A DNA stretch of 64,000 bases from Flaviramulus multivorans (GTDB lineage: Bacteria; Bacteroidota; Bacteroidia; Flavobacteriales; Flavobacteriaceae): contig NZ_JAKKDV010000001.1 in NCBI RefSeq assembly GCF_021728415.1, forward strand, positions 539,977 through 603,976, in the 5' to 3' direction. Under the pieces are notes generated by a model. That model worked only from the letters and a program-made list of their open reading frames with translations. It was not told the origin of the DNA and searched no databases. This document shows positions 8,649 to 15,571 of the stretch, in pieces. Both the position numbers and the translations under genes were made by a program. Every line of letters starts with the position of its first letter. Position 1 is the stretch's first letter.

Positions 8649-8783
8649 TTTCTTCTATAAAAACTAAATTTTGTTCTAAAAACACAAAATTTAGTTTCAC
8701 TTCAGGAATCGCTTCGCTAATACGTTAATTTTTTTCATTTAGTTTTTTGCGAATTTATAAATGAAAAAATTAATGTACTTTTG
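8649..8783 (+). repeat. Two-hairpin intergenic module, copy A, ending in a promoter
   Basis: This 135-bp block aligns end to end with 59961..60096. It has hairpin 1, a perfect 13-bp stem (8661-8673 with 8685-8697), then the conserved linker around ACTTCAG. Hairpin 2 follows (left arm 8721-8741, right arm 8758-8777) around an AT-rich loop, and the block ends in the -7 box TACTTTTG (8776-8783). Stem bases differ between copies but stay paired. Hairpin 1 could double as terminator of the RNase HI gene. Function is unknown. Confidence 0.7.
8776..8783 (+). promoter_or_regulatory. Promoter -7 box for the PfkB kinase gene
   Basis: TACTTTTG matches TAnnTTTG and overlaps the end of hairpin 2. It predicts a very short leader before ATG 8805 and excludes the upstream TTG start at 8781. 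Confidence 0.6.
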
Positions 8784-8804
8784 CAGCAAATTTTAAAACG
8801 CTTT

Positions 8805-9737
8805 ATGAGCAAATTAGTTGTAGTAGGTACCGTAGCTTTTGATGCTATTGAAACCCCATTTGGTAAAACCGATAAAATTCTTGGAGGAGCAGCAACATTT
8901 ATAGGGCTTGCAGCCTCTCAATTTGAAGTAGATACCGCCGTTGTATCCATTGTAGGTGGTGATTTCCCAAAGGAATATTTAGACTTACTTGAAGAAAAAA
9001 ATATAGACATCTCTGGTATAGAAATCGTTAAAGACGGTAAAACCTTCTTTTGGAGTGGAAAATATCATAACGATATGAATACCCGCGATACTTTAGTTAC
9101 GGAACTAAATACCTTAGCTGATTTTAATCCTAAGGTTCCTGAAGATTATAAAGATGCGGAAATAGTCCTTTTAGGTAATTTACATCCTCTAGTACAATTA
9201 TCTGTTTTGGAGCAAATGAGTAAAAAGCCAAAACTTGCCATTTTAGATACCATGAATTTCTGGATGGATTCCGCTTTAGATGATTTACATAAAGTAATAA
9301 AGCAAGTTGATGTTATTACCATTAACGATGAAGAAGCGAGACAATTAACTGGTGAATATTCATTAGTGGTTGCTGCTAGAAAAATTCATTCGATGGGACC
9401 TAAATATGTGGTTATTAAAAAAGGAGAGCATGGTGCATTATTGTTCCACGATGATAATGTGTTTTATGCTCCAGCATTACCTTTAGAAGAGGTTTTCGAT
9501 CCAACGGGTGCAGGCGATACCTTTGCAGGAGGATTTGCTGGCTACTTAGCTAAAACAGATGATGTTTCTTTTGAAAACATGAAAAACGCCGTAATTTATG
9601 GTTCAACTTTAGCTTCGTTTTGTGTGGAGAAATTTGGAACCGAGCGTATGGTAAATTTAAAAAGTAAAGACGTTTTTAAACGCTTACAGCAATTTAAGCA
9701 ACTAACTCAGTTTGAAATCGTCCTTGAAAATAATTAA
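8805..9737 (+). CDS. PfkB family carbohydrate/nucleoside kinase
   Basis: The 310-residue ribokinase-fold enzyme begins MSKLVVVGTVAFDAIETPFG. It has the N-terminal ILGGAATFIGLAAS segment and the C-terminal PfkB signature FDPTGAGDTFAGGFAGYLA, with the catalytic Asp in GAGD. The substrate cannot be deduced; the family phosphorylates sugars or nucleosides. The ATG at 8805 is chosen because the frame's earlier TTG lies inside the promoter. It is monocistronic, followed by a strong terminator, and upstream of the PurF-like gene, a pairing that hints at nucleotide or pentose metabolism. Confidence 0.85.
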   Translation: MSKLVVVGTVAFDAIETPFGKTDKILGGAATFIGLAASQFEVDTAVVSIVGGDFPKEYLDLLEEKNIDISGIEIVKDGKTFFWSGKYHNDMNTRDTLVTELNTLADFNPKVPEDYKDAEIVLLGNLHPLVQLSVLEQMSKKPKLAILDTMNFWMDSALDDLHKVIKQVDVITINDEEARQLTGEYSLVVAARKIHSMGPKYVVIKKGEHGALLFHDDNVFYAPALPLEEVFDPTGAGDTFAGGFAGYLAKTDDVSFENMKNAVIYGSTLASFCVEKFGTERMVNLKSKDVFKRLQQFKQLTQFEIVLENN

Positions 9738-9822
9738 TATATTAAATTGGGTATTTTGTAAAAGATTCTATATGACCTTTTTAAAACAAATATTGAAACC
9801 AAATACAATTGAATTAACATAA

Positions 9823-9852
9823 AAAAACGCGCTCAAATTTGAGCGCGTTTTT
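9823..9852 (+). terminator. Strong palindromic terminator after the PfkB kinase gene
   Basis: A perfect 30-bp palindrome: A5 then CGCGCTCAAA pairs with TTTGAGCGCG followed by T5. The A and T flanks make it work in both directions. Confidence 0.85.
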
Positions 9853-9880
9853 AAATTAAATATAATACTACAAAATAACA

Positions 9881-11779
9881 ATGAGCGATGCTTTAAAACA
9901 TGAATGCGGAATAGCACTCATAAGACTTAAAAAACCATTAGAGTATTACAAAGAAAAATATGGAAGTGCATTTTATGGTGTCAATAAAATGTACCTCATG
10001 ATGGAAAAGCAACACAATCGTGGACAAGATGGTGCGGGTTTTGCTAGTATAAAATTAAACACAAACCCTGGGGAACGTTATATAAGTAGAGTGCGTTCGG
10101 TTGCTCAACAACCTATTCAGGATATATTTGCTCAAATTAACCAACGCGTTAATAAAGAGTTTGAAGAACACCCTGAATATGCAGATGATGTGGCTGCTCA
10201 AAAAAAGAACATACCATATATAGGTGAAGTGTTATTGGGGCATGTTCGTTATGGTACTTTCGGGAAAAATAGTGTAGAAAGTGTACACCCGTTTTTAAGA
10301 CAAAACAACTGGATGCACCGAAATTTAATTATGGCAGGAAACTTTAACATGACGAATGTTAAGGAGCTCTTCAGAAATTTAATTGAGCTGGGGCAACATC
10401 CAAAAGAGTATACCGATACTATCACCATCATGGAGAAAATAGGGCATTTTCTTGATGATGCAGTAAGTAAAATTTACAAAGACTTAAAAAAAGAAGGTTA
10501 TAATAAAAGAGAGGCGTCGCCTTTAATTGCTGAGCGTTTAAATGTTGCTAAAATTTTAAAACGTGCTGCAAAAAATTGGGATGGTGGTTATGCTATGGCA
10601 GGACTTATAGGCCATGGCGACTCCTTTGTTTTAAGAGATCCCGCAGGTATTAGACCCGCATACTATTATCAAGATGATGAAATAGTAGTAGTCGCTTCAG
10701 AGCGCCCTGTAATTCAAACCGTTTTTAATGTAAAATTTAAAGATGTAAAAGAGTTAGAACCAGGTCATGCTATCATCACTAAAAAATCTGGCAAGGTTTT
10801 TATAAAGAAAATATTAAACCCTTTAGAGCGTAAATCTTGCTCGTTCGAGCGTATTTATTTTTCTAGAGGAAGTGATGCGGAAATATATCAAGAACGAAAA
10901 ATGTTGGGTAAATTATTAATGCCAAAAGTTTTAGAGGCCATTAATAATGATACAAAAAACACCGTGTTCTCATACATTCCTAATACGGCTGAAACGTCCT
11001 TTTTTGGTATGGTTGAAACTGCTGAAGCTGAATTAAATAAAAAGAAAACCAAAACCTTATTAAAAGGTAACAGAAATATTTCAGCAGAAAAAGTAACCGA
11101 AATTTTATCAGAAAGAATACGCGTTGAAAAAATTGCTATTAAAGATGTAAAGTTAAGAACCTTTATTACTGAAGATAGTAGTAGAGACGATTTAGTAGCG
11201 CACGTATATGATGTTACCTATGGCGTTATAAAGCCAAAGGATAACTTGGTTATTATTGATGACAGTATTGTAAGAGGAACTACTTTGAAAAAGAGTATCC
11301 TTAAAATGCTGGATCGCTTAAACCCTAAGAAAATTGTAGTGGTATCTTCGGCACCGCAAATTCGATATCCTGATTGTTATGGTATTGATATGGCAAACCT
11401 TGAAAGCTTGGTGGCTTTTAGAGCAGCATTAGCTTTATTAAAAGAATCTAATAAATATCATATAGTTGATGATGTTTATAAAAAGTGTATTGATCAAACA
11501 GAGTTAGAAGACCGCTATGTACAAAACTTTGTGAAAGAGGTTTACGACCCTTTTACAGATGAACAAATTTCTGATAAAATATCAGAACTATTAAGTGACG
11601 AAAGCATTAATGCGGAAGTAAAAATTATATTCCAATCGGTTGAAAATTTACATATGGCTTGTCCGGAACATTTAGGTGATTGGTATTTTACGGGCGATTA
11701 CCCAACCGTTGGTGGCAACAGGGTTGTAAACCGTGCTTTTATTAATTTTTACGAAGGAAATAAAGAGCGCGCCTACTAA
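9881..11779 (+). CDS. Amidophosphoribosyltransferase, long Bacteroidota form
   Basis: The 632-residue protein has a class II glutamine amidotransferase domain: MSDALKHECGIALIRL, with Cys9 as the presumed N-terminal nucleophile after removal of an 8-residue propeptide, then EKQHNRGQDGAGFAS and GHVRYGTFG. A phosphoribosyltransferase domain follows, with the PRPP loop VIIDDSIVRGTTLKK near residues 457-471. That matches PurF, which makes phosphoribosylamine. It is longer than the roughly 470-500 residues of canonical PurF, with insertions in the middle (about 340-420) and at the C-terminus. Bacteroidota often also encode a shorter PurF, so this one may be a specialised paralogue; no second copy is in the window. 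Confidence 0.85.
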   Translation: MSDALKHECGIALIRLKKPLEYYKEKYGSAFYGVNKMYLMMEKQHNRGQDGAGFASIKLNTNPGERYISRVRSVAQQPIQDIFAQINQRVNKEFEEHPEYADDVAAQKKNIPYIGEVLLGHVRYGTFGKNSVESVHPFLRQNNWMHRNLIMAGNFNMTNVKELFRNLIELGQHPKEYTDTITIMEKIGHFLDDAVSKIYKDLKKEGYNKREASPLIAERLNVAKILKRAAKNWDGGYAMAGLIGHGDSFVLRDPAGIRPAYYYQDDEIVVVASERPVIQTVFNVKFKDVKELEPGHAIITKKSGKVFIKKILNPLERKSCSFERIYFSRGSDAEIYQERKMLGKLLMPKVLEAINNDTKNTVFSYIPNTAETSFFGMVETAEAELNKKKTKTLLKGNRNISAEKVTEILSERIRVEKIAIKDVKLRTFITEDSSRDDLVAHVYDVTYGVIKPKDNLVIIDDSIVRGTTLKKSILKMLDRLNPKKIVVVSSAPQIRYPDCYGIDMANLESLVAFRAALALLKESNKYHIVDDVYKKCIDQTELEDRYVQNFVKEVYDPFTDEQISDKISELLSDESINAEVKIIFQSVENLHMACPEHLGDWYFTGDYPTVGGNRVVNRAFINFYEGNKERAY

Positions 11780-11893
11780 TTTTAAATCTTACAATTTCTG
11801 ACACTTAAACTGGGTAATATACATTTTATCCGATAAAAACGCTGTTTATCTAAAAAATGATCAGATTATCTAAAATACGCATAAATTGGTCTC

Positions 11894-11966
11894 ACCATAA
11901 CATAAGTAGGTTAAGTTCATGGTAGATTTGGGGCAAAAAAAGGTGAACATCTGTTCGCCTTTTTTT
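11894..11966 (+). ncRNA. Candidate small RNA, copy 1
   Basis: About 73 nt. It runs from ACCATAAC, through a stem-loop (ACCAT pairs with ATGGT at 11929-11933) and the conserved GATTTGGGGCAAAAA. It then ends in a Rho-independent terminator AGGTGAAC/GTTCGCCT with a T run. TAAATTGG just upstream (11882-11889) is a near match to the -7 box in the right position. The terminator contains a G-U pair where copy 2 has a Watson-Crick pair, which fits an RNA structure. Confidence 0.6.
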
Positions 11967-12084
11967 ATGGAATTAAAGTTCCAAAATAACCTTTATTGTT
12001 TTTCTTACATTTTTATCTCAACCTCTTTTAAGCCAATATATACGTCGTTTAACTAAAATATTTTAGAGAACTCTTTTATCATTA

Positions 12085-12092
12085 TATATTTG
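12085..12092 (+). promoter_or_regulatory. -7 box of candidate sRNA copy 2
   Basis: TATATTTG is an exact TAnnTTTG match placed 5 bp before the conserved ACCATAAC start of the repeat. Confidence 0.55.
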
Positions 12093-12096
12093 AACC

Positions 12097-12165
12097 ACCA
12101 TAACATAAGTAGGTTAAGTTTATGGTAGATTTGGGGCAAAAAGGTGAACACTCGTTCACCTTTTT
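12097..12165 (+). ncRNA. Candidate small RNA, copy 2
   Basis: About 69 nt and almost identical to copy 1 over its first 46 nt. It has the stem-loop ACCATAAC/GTTTATGGT (one bulge), the GGGGC single-stranded stretch, and a perfect terminator AGGTGAAC-ACTC-GTTCACCT plus T5. No reading frame is preserved between copies and no gene starts within 170 bp downstream, so an independent sRNA is more likely than a leader. Confidence 0.65.
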
Positions 12166-12341
12166 CATTTTATATAGTTTCCATAAAAATGCACTTCTTT
12201 TTTTGTGTTATTTCTTACCATAAAAAAATTATCTTTACTGGATAACAGTAACCAAAACTTACTATATCATAGCTTAATTACGGGATAAGAGTAATAAAAG
12301 TTATTATATAACGAGTTGTAGCCAATTAAACCAAACCAAGA

Positions 12342-13196
12342 ATGACAAAGAATTTATTAATAATCTTACTACTCACTTTGTTGACTTCTTGCCAAACGAA
12401 TTCACAGAATAATATGATACCAAAGGAAGAAATCATCGGATTTTTTGACCGAATGAAATCAAATGGAGTTGATACAAATACCAAAATGCTTTACGGCTAT
12501 TTTTTCACAAACAACGAACCAAAGAAATTAGAAAAAGTAGCGGAAGAATTAAAAACGCAAGGATTTGAATATGTGGACATTTATCCTGACGAAACAAATC
12601 AATTTTGGTTGCATATGGAAAGAATTGAAATTCACGATTCAGAAACCCTTTTCAATCTGAACAAAGAATTATATGCAATCGCTGACAAATTTTCGATTGA
12701 ATCTTATGATGGGTTTGACGTTGGAAATGCAGACAAAACTAAAGGAATTGAAAGAGACACTTATGTTGTCCCTGAAGAGTTTAAATCAAATGATTTTCAA
12801 AAAAACGGAGTTCCCTTTCTAATAATTGCAAATTCAGCATTTGACAATTTTCCCCATAAATCAGAATATTCATTTTTCATAAAAATTATTTGTAAATATG
12901 ACATTGACAATACAACTAAAATGCCTAATGAAAAGGAATATAAAGAATTGGATGAATTGGAGCTTTTTATAGAAAATAACCTGAATCAAAACGGAATTAA
13001 GTCATACTACATTGGGAGAACAACACATAGCGGAGAAAGAATAATATACTTTGTGACTAATGAAAAAGATGGTGCGAATGGACTAATGGATTTTCTAAAA
13101 CAAAACGGAAATAAACGAGATTTTGAATTCCAAATAATTGAGGACTCGAAATGGAATTTATACGAAGAAATAAAAGTAAAATTGAATAAAAAATAA
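12342..13196 (+). CDS. Lipoprotein with RraB-like and DUF695-like domains
   Basis: The 284-residue protein starts with a lipoprotein signal (LLLTLLTSC, Cys17). Residues about 28-128 resemble the RNase E inhibitor RraB fold: FFDRMKSNGVDTNTKMLYGYFF, then a helix, GFEYVDIY and FWLHMERIEIH, with DKFSIESYDGFDVG at the end. Residues about 150-280 resemble DUF695, ending WNLYEEI. RraB itself is cytosolic, so here the fold must do something else if the signal is used. It is the first cassette of the island: GTTGTAGCC lies 19 bp upstream and its complement GGCTACAAC begins 3 bp after the stop. Confidence 0.65.
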   Translation: MTKNLLIILLLTLLTSCQTNSQNNMIPKEEIIGFFDRMKSNGVDTNTKMLYGYFFTNNEPKKLEKVAEELKTQGFEYVDIYPDETNQFWLHMERIEIHDSETLFNLNKELYAIADKFSIESYDGFDVGNADKTKGIERDTYVVPEEFKSNDFQKNGVPFLIIANSAFDNFPHKSEYSFFIKIICKYDIDNTTKMPNEKEYKELDELELFIENNLNQNGIKSYYIGRTTHSGERIIYFVTNEKDGANGLMDFLKQNGNKRDFEFQIIEDSKWNLYEEIKVKLNKK

Positions 13197-13198
13197 CT

Positions 13199-13331
13199 GG
13201 CTACAACAATGGCTATAAGTAATTGCTTGTTTTCGCCTACTTCTGAAAATCCTCGCGGATTTTCAGCTTGGTGTATACTTGCAAAGTTAAGTGCTAACCC
13301 ACGCAACTACTCATAGCCGAGACCGTTGTGC
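13199..13331 (+). repeat. attC-like imperfect palindrome R1
   Basis: It starts GGCTACAACAATGGCTATAA and ends ACTCATAGCCGAGACCGTTG. The outer CAAC/GTTG and inner GGCTAT/ATAGCC boxes are complementary with spacers of unequal length, as in integron attC sites. The centre is a perfect 10-bp stem (CTGAAAATCC/GGATTTTCAG, 13243-13266). Its first nine bases are the exact complement of the start of the preceding cassette at 12315-12323. Confidence 0.65.
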
Positions 13332-13393
13332 TTCATTATTCTCACTTGTACGGAATGAAATAATTATCCTAACTTTCGAGAAATAACTAACCA

Positions 13394-14131
13394 ATGATAA
13401 AATTCTTTAGAAAAATCCGCCAAAAATTGCTCTCTGAAAATAAGTTTAGCAAGTATCTGCTTTATGCTATTGGAGAAATTGTGCTTGTTGTTATCGGAAT
13501 TTTAATTGCACTTCAAATTAATAATTGGAATGAACTACAAAAACTAAAATCGAATGAAATTGGTTTGTTAAAAACCTTTAAGAAAAGTCTTGAAAAAGAT
13601 ATGGTAAATATTGATTGGAATATAAAAGAATTTAGAACTATTGATTATTCCATAAACATTCTGATTAAGGCATTAAATGAAAATTTACCTTATAATGATT
13701 CATTAAACTTCCATTTTCTAAATTCGACAGCAAGATGGATGCCAAGTATTGAACAAGAAGTTTATGCAACTATGACAGCTGCTGATTTAAATATAATAAC
13801 AAATGATAGTTTGAAATTAGAAATTGTAGACTACTACTCTTTCGCAAAGAGAAAATTTGATAAAAGTATTAATAGATACGCCAACGTCATTGAAAATGCA
13901 AGCAATAATATCTTCAATACAAGATTTGACGGATTATGGAATACACGAGATTATGCAATGATACCTTACGACTATGAATCATTGAAGATTGATAAAGAGT
14001 ATAAATATTTTATCAAAAGTCTAAAAATGCAATTGTGGTATGAGGTAAGAGACCCATTGAACAAAGTTAAATCCAAATCAGAAAAATTGATAACCCAAAT
14101 TGAAAGAGAACTATCGGAACTTGAAAAATAA
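13394..14131 (+). CDS. DUF6090 family membrane protein
   Basis: The 245-residue protein opens with the family hallmark: a basic IRQKLLSENKFSKYLLYAIG segment, then the single membrane helix EIVLVVIGILIALQINNWNE (about 28-47). The remainder is a helical, probably periplasmic, domain rich in Asn, Lys and Glu. DUF6090 proteins are abundant in flavobacteria, often in several copies and in accessory regions; their function is unknown. This gene is the second cassette, between R1 and R2. Confidence 0.85.
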   Translation: MIKFFRKIRQKLLSENKFSKYLLYAIGEIVLVVIGILIALQINNWNELQKLKSNEIGLLKTFKKSLEKDMVNIDWNIKEFRTIDYSINILIKALNENLPYNDSLNFHFLNSTARWMPSIEQEVYATMTAADLNIITNDSLKLEIVDYYSFAKRKFDKSINRYANVIENASNNIFNTRFDGLWNTRDYAMIPYDYESLKIDKEYKYFIKSLKMQLWYEVRDPLNKVKSKSEKLITQIERELSELEK

Positions 14132-14132
14132 C

Positions 14133-14251
14133 GAAAGCTCAACAACGTGTATAATTAATTGCTTTGGTCGTTGCTTATTTGGAAAATTCCTTCGGAATTT
14201 TCTCGCGTTCGTTTTTGTTTGCTAAATTAGTTGCTGAAACACGTTGCGCAC
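14133..14251 (+). repeat. attC-like imperfect palindrome R2
   Basis: The left side contains CAACGTGTATAATTAATTGC (14143-14162) and the right side ACACGTTG (14239-14246). Outer arms CAACGTGT/ACACGTTG pair, and the right arm has extra unpaired bases relative to the left. The centre is GAAAATTCC-TTC-GGAATTTTC (14182-14202). The 20-bp left core is identical in R3 and R4. Confidence 0.65.
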
Positions 14252-14278
14252 AAGACTGGAAAACTAATTCATCAAATT

Positions 14279-14743
14279 ATGAGACAAATAATTTTATTAG
14301 TATCACTTTTAATTAGTTTTAGTTGTTTTTCACAAGAACCAGATGATTCTGATAAAATTAAAGTCAAGAAAGTAGTTAATCAGTTTTTTGAGTCTCTAAA
14401 TAAACAAGACACAATACTCTACAAAAAAATACTATTTCTCGAAGGTCAAATTTGGTCAATAAATAATACCACAAAATCGAGTAGCATGTCCATGAGGTTT
14501 TTTCGTGATGATATTGGAACTTTTAATCCTGACGAGATTTGGGAAGAAATACCTTTGAGCTTTGATATAAAAATTCATAACGGAATTGCAATGGCTTGGG
14601 TTCCATATGAATTTAAAGTTAATGGGGAATTCACTCATTGTGGAATAGATATATTCACACTTTCGGAAACAAACGAAGGTTGGAAAATAATCAATGCATC
14701 TTACACAAAATATTTGGATGGATGTAATGAACTTAAAAATTAA
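14279..14743 (+). CDS. Exported NTF2-like protein
   Basis: The 154-residue protein has a signal peptide (MRQIILLVSLLISFSCFSQ, likely cleaved after FSQ). An NTF2-like/SnoaL cone fold follows: a first helix VNQFFESLNKQDTILYKKI, then strands ending in SFDIKIHNGIAMAWVPYEF and GWKIINASYTKY. Such domains bind small ligands or act as enzymes; the role here is unknown. The frame extends upstream to a TTG at 14231, but those 16 codons lie inside the R2 palindrome, so ATG 14279 is used. It is the third cassette. Confidence 0.7.
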   Translation: MRQIILLVSLLISFSCFSQEPDDSDKIKVKKVVNQFFESLNKQDTILYKKILFLEGQIWSINNTTKSSSMSMRFFRDDIGTFNPDEIWEEIPLSFDIKIHNGIAMAWVPYEFKVNGEFTHCGIDIFTLSETNEGWKIINASYTKYLDGCNELKN

Positions 14744-14749
14744 AGCCCA

Positions 14750-14888
14750 ATGAACAACAACGTGTATAATTAATTGCTTTGGCAAGTGCTACTCCGAAAA
14801 TTCCTTCGGAATTTTCTCGCGTTCGGTTTTGTTTACTAAATTAGTTGCTGAAACACTCAACGAAATCATACACAAACACGTTGCCTGC
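14750..14888 (+). repeat. attC-like imperfect palindrome R3
   Basis: It has left CAACGTGT (14758-14765), the same 20-bp left core as R2, central GAAAATTCC-TTC-GGAATTTTC (14796-14816), the GTTGCTGAAACAC segment, and right ACACGTTG (14876-14883). Compared with R2 it carries about 20 extra bases between GAAACAC and the right arm. Confidence 0.65.
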
Positions 14889-14928
14889 AATGCCAAAAAA
14901 ACTGACGGGAACAAAAATACTGACCAAT

Positions 14929-15372
14929 ATGACTAGAATTCGATTATTTTACCTCGCTATATTCCTATTTATTTTTTTAGGCTGTAAATCCGAAAAGAGT
15001 CCACCAGAATCACTCGCTATAAACCTAGATGATGTCGAATGGGGAGAAGCAGGTGACGGAAGTATAGCACCAGCAGGAACGCGAACAGCATTGCAATCAA
15101 CAAATCCGAATACTGGCGGAATTAGTTATTATGCTTGGTTTCCGGCAGGAGGATTTTTTGACGAGCATTGGCATACTCACGATGAATACGTTGTTTTGAT
15201 TAACGGAGAAGTGACAATCAAACTTGGAAAGGAGATTTATAACCTTAAACCTGGTGCCTTTATAGTAATTCCAGGTGGAATGCCTCACTATTGGGATATA
15301 CCAGAGACAGGAGATGCAATTATTTTGGTAAAGAGAGATGGACCGCCTGATTTTCATTTTGTTGATAGATAA
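14929..15372 (+). CDS. Cupin-domain lipoprotein
   Basis: The 147-residue protein has a lipoprotein signal (IFLFIFLGC, Cys19). A single cupin barrel carries motif 1 with metal ligands His80, His82 and Glu86 (HWHTHDEYVVLINGE) and motif 2 PGAFIVIPGGMPHYW with His120. Small cupins bind a metal and act on or sense small molecules; the substrate is unknown. ATG 14929 is preferred over an upstream TTG (14845) because the upstream codons are palindrome sequence and the signal peptide starts here. It is the fourth cassette. Confidence 0.75.
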   Translation: MTRIRLFYLAIFLFIFLGCKSEKSPPESLAINLDDVEWGEAGDGSIAPAGTRTALQSTNPNTGGISYYAWFPAGGFFDEHWHTHDEYVVLINGEVTIKLGKEIYNLKPGAFIVIPGGMPHYWDIPETGDAIILVKRDGPPDFHFVDR

Positions 15373-15485
15373 AACGAATATTCATATAACGTCTGATATT
15401 AAGACTTATCAAATTCGAATATTAAACTGATTATTGAATAAAGTTTTTGAAATAAAATAATGCTGTCGAAAAATGAAAAGCACGT

Positions 15486-15543
15486 GCTGGCAACAACGTG
15501 TATAATTAATTGCTTAACCACGCAACACACCATATACTAAACC
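15486..15543 (+). repeat. attC-like site, left half (R4)
   Basis: It starts GCTGGCAAC, which is complementary at 8 of 9 positions to the cassette start GTTGCCTGC at 14880-14888. It then has the 20-bp CAACGTGT core (15494-15513) and CACGCAACACACCATATAC. The right arm ACACGTTG is missing, and the next gene follows directly. Confidence 0.55.
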
Positions 15544-15571
15544 ATTACAAATTATCTGAAAAACACAAAAT

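Larger units (their letters stand above)
11780..12341 (+). other. Gene-free region of 562 bp carrying two candidate sRNAs
   Basis: I see no plausible protein gene here. The region holds two near-identical transcription-unit-like blocks (11894..11966 and 12097..12165), AT-rich spacer between them, and, at its right end, GTTGTAGCC (12315-12323), which is the left boundary of the cassette island. Confidence 0.7.

Noticed and set aside
8649-8783. Invertible promoter (phase-variable switch) formed by the hairpin 2 arms
   Set aside because: The arms enclose only about 16 bp with no promoter inside; the -7 box lies at the outer end of the right arm.
12097-12165. Riboswitch or leader for the gene at 12342
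   Set aside because: It ends in a complete terminator 177 bp before the gene, and the same block occurs once more upstream without a gene between.
13007-13306. 99-residue minus-strand ORF across the end of the RraB/DUF695 gene and palindrome R1
   Set aside because: It runs through the palindrome and the coding region of a better gene, and its product has no recognisable features.
14231-14278. Upstream extension of the NTF2-like gene, and similarly 14845..14928 of the cupin gene
   Set aside because: These codons start TTG CTG AAA CAC in both cases because they are the shared right arm of the palindromes; the signal peptides begin at the later ATGs.
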